Assembly: GCA_964495885.1 (NCBI GenBank)
Contig: CAZBWO010000005.1
Span: 127,409 to 191,408, forward strand
Source of the DNA: PALG01 sp964495885
GTDB lineage: Bacteria; Bacteroidota; Bacteroidia; Flavobacteriales; Flavobacteriaceae
Reading direction: 5' to 3'
Length of the DNA stretch: 64,000 nucleotides
Shown piece by piece: positions 33,635 through 40,586 of the stretch. The translations under genes and the position numbers were made by a program. Positions within the stretch are counted from its first letter, which is position 1. Each line of letters starts with the position of its first letter. The notes under the pieces are model-generated. The model did no database searches, was not told the origin of the DNA, and worked only from the letters and a program-made list of their open reading frames with translations.

Positions 33635-33642
33635 AAAAATAA
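33635..33642 (-). promoter_or_regulatory. -7 element of the ribE promoter
   Basis: Reads TATTTTTG on the minus strand, perfect TAnnTTTG, 27 bases before the ribE ATG. It is face to face with the pdxA box. Confidence 0.58.
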
Positions 33643-33658
33643 CAACCAGTATGCGGAT

Positions 33659-34720
33659 ATGGGAAAAAAAGAAAAAATAATTGTTGGTATTTCAATTGGT
33701 GATTTAAATGGAATAGGAAGTGAGATTATCTTGAAAAGCTTTGAGGATGCCAGGATGTTGGACTTTTGTACCCCTGTTATTTTTGGCTCCGCCAAATTAA
33801 TTTCAACCGTAAAGAAAGAATTAAACATGGATGTTCCTTTCCATGGGATTGATCATGTAAAGGAAGTTGTTCATAATAAGATAAATGTCTTAAATGTCTG
33901 GAAAGATTCCGTAGAAATACAATTTGGGAAAGAAACACGATTAGCAGGTGAATATGCCATACGTTCTTTAAAAGCTGCTGTGAAAGCCCTGAAAGAAGAC
34001 GGTGTTGATGTGTTGGTGACCGCACCTATCAATAAGAGCAATATTCAATCCAAAACATTTAATTTCCCTGGGCATACAGATTATTTGGCAAAAGAGCTAA
34101 ATGGGGATAGCCTAATGCTGATGGTGTCTGGGAAACTGAGAATAGGGTTGTTAACAGACCATCTTCCTGTGAAAGATGTGGCTTCGGCGATTACCCCAAG
34201 TCTAATTGAAAAGAAAATTACCACCGTACATACCAGTTTGATAAAGGACTTTGGAATTATTAAGCCCAAAATAGCAGTATTGGGTATTAATCCACATACC
34301 GGTGATAATGGCGTGATAGGAAAAGAAGATGATGAAGTGCTTCGGCCCACCCTGCAAAAAATTAGGGAAAAAGGAATGTTGGTATTTGGCCCGTATGCTG
34401 CCGACAGTTTTTTTGGAACCCAAAATCATCAAAACTTTGATGCAATTATTGCCTCTTACCACGATCAAGGGCTTATCCCTTTCAAAACACTTGCTTTTGG
34501 GCAGGGGGTTAATTATACTGCAGGACTTGATAAAATAAGGACATCGCCAGATCACGGCACTGCTTATGAGGTTGCAGGAAAAAATCAAGCAAATGAAGCC
34601 TCTTTTAAAGAAGCGGTTTTTGCAGCAATAGCAATCTACAAGAAAAGGAATGAATATCAAAAATATACAGAGAAACCACTTAAGGTCTCGCGCAAAAAAG
34701 CATCCTTTAAAAAGAAATAA
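33659..34720 (+). CDS. pdxA: 4-hydroxythreonine-4-phosphate dehydrogenase
   Basis: The 353-residue NAD-dependent enzyme of pyridoxal 5'-phosphate synthesis oxidises 4-phosphohydroxy-L-threonine. Family landmarks are ISIGDLNGIGSEI at the N-terminus, VTAPINKSNI (about 121-130), the metal His in FNFPGHTDYLAKEL, LTDHLPVKDV, and the C-terminal IASYHDQGLIPFK and RTSPDHGTAYEVAGK with the other metal histidines. The C-terminal basic extension (about 325-353, KVSRKKASFKKK) is longer than usual. The DXP-dependent PLP route is therefore present. It is transcribed from a promoter overlapping that of ribE. Confidence 0.95.
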   Translation: MGKKEKIIVGISIGDLNGIGSEIILKSFEDARMLDFCTPVIFGSAKLISTVKKELNMDVPFHGIDHVKEVVHNKINVLNVWKDSVEIQFGKETRLAGEYAIRSLKAAVKALKEDGVDVLVTAPINKSNIQSKTFNFPGHTDYLAKELNGDSLMLMVSGKLRIGLLTDHLPVKDVASAITPSLIEKKITTVHTSLIKDFGIIKPKIAVLGINPHTGDNGVIGKEDDEVLRPTLQKIREKGMLVFGPYAADSFFGTQNHQNFDAIIASYHDQGLIPFKTLAFGQGVNYTAGLDKIRTSPDHGTAYEVAGKNQANEASFKEAVFAAIAIYKKRNEYQKYTEKPLKVSRKKASFKKK

Positions 34721-34750
34721 GTTAAGGGTAGGGTAAATAAAATAATTTAT

Positions 34751-34758
34751 TATCTTTG
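34751..34758 (+). promoter_or_regulatory. -7 element of the yceD-rpmF promoter
   Basis: TATCTTTG, perfect TAnnTTTG, 45 bases before the yceD ATG at 34804. It indicates a leader of about 40 bases and rules out the upstream in-frame start at 34756. Confidence 0.7.
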
Positions 34759-34803
34759 CGACCTCGTTTTTGGGAGGTATCCCATACAAATACAGGTGTG
34801 ATT

Positions 34804-35340
34804 ATGAAGGAAATGAAAGAATATACAATCCCTTTTTCGGGACTGAAGATAGGAGAACACCAGTTTGATTTTGAGATTGACAACACGTTCTTTGAGTATT
34901 TTGAGTATAATGATTTTAATACTGTTGAGGTAGCATTGGAGGCGCTGCTTTACAAGAAGGCTAATATGTTGGACTTTACCCTAAGCTTTTCTGGTATTGT
35001 AAATGTTCAGTGCGATATTACCAACGAACCATATGACCAGCCCATTAAAGGAACCTACAGTTTTGTAGTAAAATTTGGTGAAGAGTTTAATGATGAGGAA
35101 GAGGATATTCTAATTCTTCCACATGGGAGTCATGAGGTAAATATTCAGCAGTACATATATGAATCAATCATTTTGGCAGTTCCCATTAAAAAAATTCACC
35201 CTGGCGTGGAGGATGGAACCTTACAATCTGAAATACTCGATAAACTTGAAGAGTTGCGCCCCGGGGGCAATCAAGAGGAAAAAGACAATGAAACAGATCC
35301 CAGATGGGATAATTTAAAAAAATTATTAACGGATAAATAA
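34804..35340 (+). CDS. yceD: YceD/DUF177-family protein
   Basis: 178 residues from the ATG at 34804. The DUF177 core shows LDFTLSFSGIVNVQCDITNEPYDQPI with the single conserved Cys, and DLILP-like DILILPHGSHEVNIQQYIYESIILAVP. The homologue in E. coli and the plant plastid protein are linked to 23S rRNA accumulation. The gene is almost always next to rpmF, as here (9 bases downstream). The acidic tail (EEKDNETDPRW) is typical of flavobacterial members. Confidence 0.9.
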   Translation: MKEMKEYTIPFSGLKIGEHQFDFEIDNTFFEYFEYNDFNTVEVALEALLYKKANMLDFTLSFSGIVNVQCDITNEPYDQPIKGTYSFVVKFGEEFNDEEEDILILPHGSHEVNIQQYIYESIILAVPIKKIHPGVEDGTLQSEILDKLEELRPGGNQEEKDNETDPRWDNLKKLLTDK

Positions 35341-35349
35341 TAAGAAACC

Positions 35350-35544
35350 ATGGCACATCCAAAGAGAAAAATCTCCAAAACCAGAAGAGATAAAAGGAGA
35401 ACTCATTACAAAGCAAGTGTCCCTCAAATAGCTACCGATCCAACAACTGGAGAGGCTCATTTGTTTCATAGAGCACACTGGCACGAAGGAAAGCTTTACT
35501 ACAAAGGGCAAGTGGTTATTGACGCTGCCGAGACAGAAGCATAA
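35350..35544 (+). CDS. rpmF: 50S ribosomal protein L32
   Basis: 64 residues, strongly basic at the N-terminus (MAHPKRKISKTRRDKRRTH), with KASVPQIATDPTTGEAHLFHRAHWHEG. This is the usual Bacteroidota L32. The zinc-ribbon cysteines found in many bacterial L32 proteins are absent, so this copy is zinc-independent. It follows yceD by 9 bases and is ended by a strong terminator at 35566-35601. Confidence 0.96.
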   Translation: MAHPKRKISKTRRDKRRTHYKASVPQIATDPTTGEAHLFHRAHWHEGKLYYKGQVVIDAAETEA

Positions 35545-35565
35545 ATTATTTCATTCATATATATT

Positions 35566-35601
35566 AAACTCTCACAACCTTAAGGGCGTGAGAGTTTTTT
35601 A
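35566..35601 (+). terminator. Intrinsic terminator after rpmF
   Basis: AAACTCTCAC (35566-35575) and GTGAGAGTTT (35588-35597) form a perfect 10-base stem with a 12-base loop, followed by TTTTTA. It splits yceD-rpmF from the fabH operon. Confidence 0.9.
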
Positions 35602-35722
35602 TTATCTGCTAAAAAACATCAAAAAGAAGCGATTTTATATCAATTTTGATGAAAATTTAGTACTTTTCACCCTCATTTGAAGATTTTAACTCCTTCCTTA
35701 GAGGGATTAAATTGAAGTCCTT

Positions 35723-36721
35723 ATGTCAAAAATTACAGCTGCTATAACCGCAGTAGGTAGTTATGTTCCAGAATATGTTCTAACCAATGAAATTTTGGAA
35801 ACCATGGTAGAAACCACCGATGAGTGGATTACTACTAGAACCGGAATCAAAGAACGCCGACTTTTAAAAGACCCAAACAAAGGAACCTCTTATCTGGCCA
35901 TTAAGGCCGCTGAAAATCTCATTGAGAAACATCAAATAGACCCTAAGGAGATTGACCTGGTTATTATGGCCACGGCAACTCCCGATATGCCCGTTGCAAG
36001 TACAGGCGTTTATGTAGCCAGTAAAATTGGTGCCATAAACGCTTTTTCTTTTGACCTTGTTGCAGCCTGTTCTAGCTTTTTATACGGAATGTCTACTGCT
36101 GCACGCTACATTGAATCTGGAAAATATAAAAAGGTACTTTTGATAGGAGCAGATAAAATGTCTTCTATTATTGACTACGAAGATCGTACCACGTGTATCA
36201 TTTTTGGAGATGGGGGCGGAGCTGTTTTGTTCGAACCCAATTCTGAAGGATTAGGGCTATTGGATGAATATCTACGTTCAGACGGAATTGGAAGAAATCA
36301 CTTAAAGATTGATGCCGGTGGTTCCTTGTTACCTGCTTCTCATGAAACAGTAGACAAAAAACAACATTATGTATTTCAGGACGGCAAAACGGTTTTTAAG
36401 TTTGCTGTTTCTAATATGGCCGATGTTTGTGCAAAAGTCATGGAACAAAATCAATTGTCTGGATCTGATGTACAATGGCTAGTTCCGCATCAGGCCAACA
36501 AACGAATTATTGATGCAGCCGCAAAAAGAATGGAGCTTCCAGACGAAAAAGTCATGATGAACATTCACAAATACGGAAATACAACTTCAGCAACACTTCC
36601 CTTGTGCCTAAGTGATTATGAATCACAACTCAAAAAAGGAGATAATTTAATATTTGCCGCTTTTGGCGGAGGATTTACTTGGGGAGCTGTTTACTTAAAA
36701 TGGGCTTACGACCCTTCATAA
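35723..36721 (+). CDS. fabH: 3-oxoacyl-ACP synthase III
   Basis: The 332-residue thiolase-fold enzyme starts fatty acid chains by condensing acyl-CoA with malonyl-ACP. The catalytic C116 is in DLVAACSSFLYG, His in WLVPHQANKRI (about 255) and Asn in IHKYGNTTSATLP (about 285). ITAVGSYVPEYVLTN and TGIKERR are conserved at the N-terminus. In Bacteroidota FabH often prefers branched-chain primers that give iso-fatty acids, which I infer but cannot see. plsX, usually between rpmF and fabH in other phyla, is absent. The accB and accC genes follow. Confidence 0.96.
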   Translation: MSKITAAITAVGSYVPEYVLTNEILETMVETTDEWITTRTGIKERRLLKDPNKGTSYLAIKAAENLIEKHQIDPKEIDLVIMATATPDMPVASTGVYVASKIGAINAFSFDLVAACSSFLYGMSTAARYIESGKYKKVLLIGADKMSSIIDYEDRTTCIIFGDGGGAVLFEPNSEGLGLLDEYLRSDGIGRNHLKIDAGGSLLPASHETVDKKQHYVFQDGKTVFKFAVSNMADVCAKVMEQNQLSGSDVQWLVPHQANKRIIDAAAKRMELPDEKVMMNIHKYGNTTSATLPLCLSDYESQLKKGDNLIFAAFGGGFTWGAVYLKWAYDPS

Positions 36722-36748
36722 ACTAACGACCATCTAAAGAATAATCAT

Positions 36749-37249
36749 ATGGACTTAAAAGAAATTCAAAATCTCATCAAATTTGTAGCGAAGTCTGGCG
36801 CTAGCGAGGTGAAACTTGAAATGGGTGATGTAAAACTCACCGTTAGAACCACTTCAGAAAAAGACAAATCAGACAACACCACGTATATCCAACAAGTACC
36901 AATGGCTGCTGCACAACCGCAACTTCTGCCACAACAGCAAGCTGTTGAAACACCAGCAGCAACTGGAGCAAATCAGTCTGAGGCCAAGCCAGCAGAAGAT
37001 GATTCAAAATACATTACCGTAAAGTCGCCTATTATTGGGACCTTCTACCGTAAGCCTTCACCAGACAAGCCTGCATTTAAGGAAGTAGGAGATAATGTTG
37101 CGGAAGGGGATGTACTGTGTGTAATTGAAGCCATGAAACTTTTCAACGAAATTGAAAGTGAAGTTTCCGGTAAAGTGGTAAAAGTACTTGTGGACGATGC
37201 CAGCCCGGTAGAATTTGATCAGCCACTTTTCCTTATCGACCCCTCTTAA
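36749..37249 (+). CDS. accB: Acetyl-CoA carboxylase biotin carboxyl carrier protein
   Basis: 166 residues. The N-terminal MDLKEIQNLIKFVAKSGASEVKLE is the BCCP dimerisation segment. A Pro/Ala/Gln-rich flexible linker follows (about 48-85), and the biotinyl domain (about 88-166) carries the biotin attachment Lys130 in VIEAMKLFNEI. It carries activated CO2 between the biotin carboxylase (AccC, next gene) and the transferase. It is 27 bases after fabH and 63 before accC, in one transcription unit. Confidence 0.97.
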   Translation: MDLKEIQNLIKFVAKSGASEVKLEMGDVKLTVRTTSEKDKSDNTTYIQQVPMAAAQPQLLPQQQAVETPAATGANQSEAKPAEDDSKYITVKSPIIGTFYRKPSPDKPAFKEVGDNVAEGDVLCVIEAMKLFNEIESEVSGKVVKVLVDDASPVEFDQPLFLIDPS

Positions 37250-37312
37250 ATTAATATACATTTCAAAGTTGCATTTTTCAAAAGAGAATGTACCTCAAAA
37301 CTTTAGGAAACT

Positions 37313-38671
37313 ATGTTTAAAAAAGTATTGATTGCCAATAGAGGAGAGATCGCCCTACGAGTTATTAGAACCTGTAAAGAGATGGGTATCAAAACAGTAG
37401 CAGTTTACTCTACTGCGGATGCAGAAAGTTTACACGTTCGATTTGCAGATGAAGCGGTTTGCATTGGTCCCGCTCCCAGCAGTGAGAGCTACTTAAAAAT
37501 GTCTAATATTATTGCTGCTTGCGAAATCACAAACGCAGATGCAATTCATCCAGGGTATGGATTCCTTTCAGAGAATGCCAAATTCTCAAAAATATGCGAA
37601 GAACACGGTATAAAATTTATTGGTGCTTCTGCAGAAATGATTGAGAAAATGGGAGACAAAGCAACCGCCAAGGCAACCATGAAGGCTGCGGGTGTGCCTT
37701 GTGTCCCTGGAAGCGAAGGGGTTATTCCAGATTTTGAGACCTGCAAAAAAGTTGCATTAGAAACAGGATATCCAGTAATGCTAAAAGCAAGTGCCGGAGG
37801 TGGCGGAAAAGGAATGCGTGCTGTTTGGAAAGAAGAAGATCTTGAAGATGCTTGGGAATCTGCCCGAAAAGAAAGTAAAGCTGCCTTTGGAAATGATGAT
37901 ATGTACATGGAAAAGCTTATTGAAGAGCCAAGGCATATAGAAATTCAAATTGTGGGTGACAGTACAGGAAAAGCATGCCATTTGAGTGAAAGGGACTGCT
38001 CCATCCAACGAAGACATCAAAAGCTTACTGAAGAAACTCCAAGTCCGTTTATGACAAAGAAGCTTCGGGAAGATATGGGAAAAGCTGCAGTTAAAGCGGC
38101 AGAATATATTAACTATGAGGGAGCGGGAACAATAGAATTTTTGGTTGACAAACACAGAAACTTCTATTTCATGGAAATGAATACCCGAATTCAGGTAGAA
38201 CACCCCATTACAGAACAAGTGGTAGATCATGACCTTATCAGGGAGCAAATTTTGGTTGCTGCTGGAGTGCCTATTTCCGGAAAGAACTACCTTCCGCAGC
38301 TACATTCCATAGAATGTCGTATTAATGCTGAAGATCCCTATAACGGATTTAGACCTTCTCCAGGAAAAATCACGACCTTGCATGCACCTGGCGGGCATGG
38401 CGTGCGTTTAGACACTCACGTATATGCAGGGTATATTATTCCGCCAAATTATGACTCCATGATTGCGAAGTTAATTACCACAGCGCAAACAAGAGATGAA
38501 GCCATTAATAAAATGAAAAGGGCATTGGATGAATTTGTGATTGAAGGAATACAAACCACCATTCCTTTTCATAGACAATTGATGGATGATCCAGATTATG
38601 TTGCAGGGAATTATACTACAGCTTTCATGAACACCTGGGAAATGAAAGATAAAGAAGAAGACGAGGAATAA
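37313..38671 (+). CDS. accC: Biotin carboxylase subunit of acetyl-CoA carboxylase
   Basis: The 452-residue ATP-grasp enzyme carboxylates biotin on AccB. MFKKVLIANRGEIALRVIRT is the universal start, with HPGYGFLSENAKF near 82, the glycine-rich ATP lid KASAGGGGKGMR (about 158-170), RDCSIQRRHQKLTEETPSP (Cys-containing active site, about 224-242) and MEMNTRIQVEHPITE with the metal and biotin residues (about 282-296). The length is standard. The acidic tail (DKEEDEE) is not part of the fold. A terminator hairpin follows. Confidence 0.97.
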   Translation: MFKKVLIANRGEIALRVIRTCKEMGIKTVAVYSTADAESLHVRFADEAVCIGPAPSSESYLKMSNIIAACEITNADAIHPGYGFLSENAKFSKICEEHGIKFIGASAEMIEKMGDKATAKATMKAAGVPCVPGSEGVIPDFETCKKVALETGYPVMLKASAGGGGKGMRAVWKEEDLEDAWESARKESKAAFGNDDMYMEKLIEEPRHIEIQIVGDSTGKACHLSERDCSIQRRHQKLTEETPSPFMTKKLREDMGKAAVKAAEYINYEGAGTIEFLVDKHRNFYFMEMNTRIQVEHPITEQVVDHDLIREQILVAAGVPISGKNYLPQLHSIECRINAEDPYNGFRPSPGKITTLHAPGGHGVRLDTHVYAGYIIPPNYDSMIAKLITTAQTRDEAINKMKRALDEFVIEGIQTTIPFHRQLMDDPDYVAGNYTTAFMNTWEMKDKEEDEE

Positions 38672-38685
38672 AATCTAATAGAGCA

Positions 38686-38735
38686 GAAAAAAACGCCAAA
38701 ATCGCTGCTTTTTGCTTCGTTTTTGGCGTTTTTTT
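38686..38735 (+). terminator. Intrinsic terminator after accC
   Basis: AAAAAACGCCAAAA on the left and TTTTTGGCGTTTTTTT on the right form a long stem of about 13 pairs around an 18-base loop, ending in a seven-T run. The flanking A-run would also allow termination from the other side, but both neighbours are on the plus strand. Confidence 0.9.
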
Positions 38736-38752
38736 ATGCATTTGAATCAAAA

Positions 38753-39889
38753 ATGAACGTTAATCTATCATATTGGGAACAACAGACTTGGTTAAGCAAC
38801 ATTGATTTTGCCATTGTTGGAAGCGGTATAGTTGGTCTTAGTTGTGCGCTTCGTTTAAGGGAACATTACCCAAAAGCCAAGATAGTAATTTTTGAGGCAG
38901 GAACCCTCCCAAATGGTGCAAGTACAAAAAATGCAGGATTCGCCTGCTTTGGAAGTGTTTCAGAGATTTTGGACGACTTGAAAACGCACTCTGAGGAAGA
39001 AGTAATAGCCCTTATCTCGAAACGTTACCAAGGGCTTCAATGGTTAAGAAAACACGTAGGATCTAAAACGATAGATTATCAATCAAATGGAGGATATGAG
39101 GTCTTTCGGAAAGATGATACCTTCTTATATGAAAATTGCTTAGAAAACTTAGAGAAAGTGAATAGAATTACAAAAAAGGCAATTTCTTCAAAAAACGCCC
39201 CATTTTTACTTAAAAACGACCCATTTTCGTTCAAAAACATTCAAAAAAAGATAATTTTCAACCGCTTCGAAGGCCAGCTAGATGCAGGAAAAATGATATT
39301 AGCACTGATTCAAAAATGCATAAAAAAAGGTGTTTTTATCATAAATAGTACTAAAATCGAAGCTTTTTCAGAGGAAAACAGTCAAGTTTTACTAAAAACA
39401 GACCATTTTGGAGAAATTCATACAAAAAAACTTTTTATTGCCACTAATGGCTTTGCTAAAACGCTTTTGCCTGATGAAAATATAGTTCCTGCTAGAGCCC
39501 AAGTACTCATTACCAATCCTATTCCATCATTACAAATAAAAGGGACCTTTCATCTTGATAAAGGGTATTATTATTTCAGAAATATTGATAAAAGAATATT
39601 GCTTGGGGGTGGAAGGAATTTAGATTTTGAAGGGGAGACAACCACTTCAATGAGTACCACGAAAAATATCCAGCAAGCTTTAGAAACATTGCTCCGCACA
39701 ACAATCCTTCCCAATACACCGTTTGAAATAGCACATAGGTGGAGTGGAATTATGGGAGTGGGAAACAAAAAGAAGCCCATCGTTAAAGCAGTATCATCTC
39801 AAGTCTTTGTTGCGGCGCGTTTGGGGGGAATGGGCGTAGCAATTGGAGGCCCGACAGGCATTTCACTAGCAGATTTAGTAAAAAAGTAA
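38753..39889 (+). CDS. FAD-dependent oxidoreductase (DAO family)
   Basis: 378 residues from the ATG at 38753. The frame is open 10 codons upstream, but those lie in the accC terminator. The FAD-binding GxGxxG is GSGIVG (23-28), with the acidic end of strand 2 in KIVIFEAG. The phrase GASTKNAGFACFGS follows and the C-terminus has RWSGIMGVGNKKKPIVK and LGGMGVAIGGPTG. This pattern is that of glycine/D-amino-acid oxidase-like deaminating oxidases. The substrate is unknown. It has unusually low GC and Lys-rich codons compared with accC. mtgA begins 1 base after its stop. Confidence 0.88.
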   Translation: MNVNLSYWEQQTWLSNIDFAIVGSGIVGLSCALRLREHYPKAKIVIFEAGTLPNGASTKNAGFACFGSVSEILDDLKTHSEEEVIALISKRYQGLQWLRKHVGSKTIDYQSNGGYEVFRKDDTFLYENCLENLEKVNRITKKAISSKNAPFLLKNDPFSFKNIQKKIIFNRFEGQLDAGKMILALIQKCIKKGVFIINSTKIEAFSEENSQVLLKTDHFGEIHTKKLFIATNGFAKTLLPDENIVPARAQVLITNPIPSLQIKGTFHLDKGYYYFRNIDKRILLGGGRNLDFEGETTTSMSTTKNIQQALETLLRTTILPNTPFEIAHRWSGIMGVGNKKKPIVKAVSSQVFVAARLGGMGVAIGGPTGISLADLVKK

Positions 39890-39890
39890 C

Positions 39891-40586
39891 ATGATAAAAA
39901 AAGTATTTCGAGGGATACTAAGAATCGTTATTTGGTTCATCGTGATAAGTCTTATCTGGGTATTGGCTTATAAATGGTTGCCAGTACCATATACCCCACT
40001 CATGGCAATTAGGAGTATAGAGGACAATTCTTCAACAACCAAACATGAATGGATTCCATTGGAAGAAATCTCTGTGAACATTCAATTGGCAGTAATTTGT
40101 TCAGAAGATCAGCAGTTTTTAAACCACAATGGATTTGATTACAAGGCAATAAAAAAGGCGTATGAGGATAATCAGAAAGGAAAACATTTAAAAGGTGGAA
40201 GCACCATATCTCAACAAACCGCTAAGAATGTTTTTTTATGGCCAGGCAGAAGTTGGTTTCGGAAAGGTTTAGAGGCCTATTTTACTTTTTTGATCGAAAG
40301 CCTGTGGAGTAAAGAACGAATCCTTGAAGTGTATTTGAACAGTATAGAAATGGGAAATGGGATATATGGCGTGGAAGCCGCTTCACAATATTGGTTCCAT
40401 AAAAAAGCAGCCAATTTAAATAGATATGAAGCCGCGTCATTGGCAGTGAACCTTCCGAATCCTAGAAATTATAGGGCAACCCCCAGAACGCCCTATTTAG
40501 AGAAAAGAAAAACATGGGTATTACAACAGATGAATAATTTTGGACCCCTAGACTTAAAGCCGAAAAGCAATAACCATACCCCTTAA
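39891..40586 (+). CDS. mtgA: Monofunctional peptidoglycan glycosyltransferase
   Basis: 231 residues with one membrane helix (about 9-30) followed by the GT51 domain. The catalytic Glu72 is in VICSEDQQFLNHNGFD, and the donor-site motif is KGGSTISQQTAKN (about 101-113). Further conserved blocks are KERILEVYLNSIEMGNGIYG and YWFHKKAANLNRYEAASLAVNLP. There is no transpeptidase domain. It polymerises lipid II glycan strands. It is cotranscribed with the DAO-family gene and convergent with the GH3 gene, sharing TTAA at 40583-40586. Confidence 0.95.
   Translation: MIKKVFRGILRIVIWFIVISLIWVLAYKWLPVPYTPLMAIRSIEDNSSTTKHEWIPLEEISVNIQLAVICSEDQQFLNHNGFDYKAIKKAYEDNQKGKHLKGGSTISQQTAKNVFLWPGRSWFRKGLEAYFTFLIESLWSKERILEVYLNSIEMGNGIYGVEAASQYWFHKKAANLNRYEAASLAVNLPNPRNYRATPRTPYLEKRKTWVLQQMNNFGPLDLKPKSNNHTP

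Noticed and set aside
33608..33658. FMN riboswitch before riboflavin synthase
   Set aside because: The region is only 51 bases and contains the two promoter boxes; there is no room for the RFN element.
34756..34803. Longer start of the yceD gene at 34756
   Set aside because: It lies within the -7 promoter box, so it cannot be transcribed as a start.
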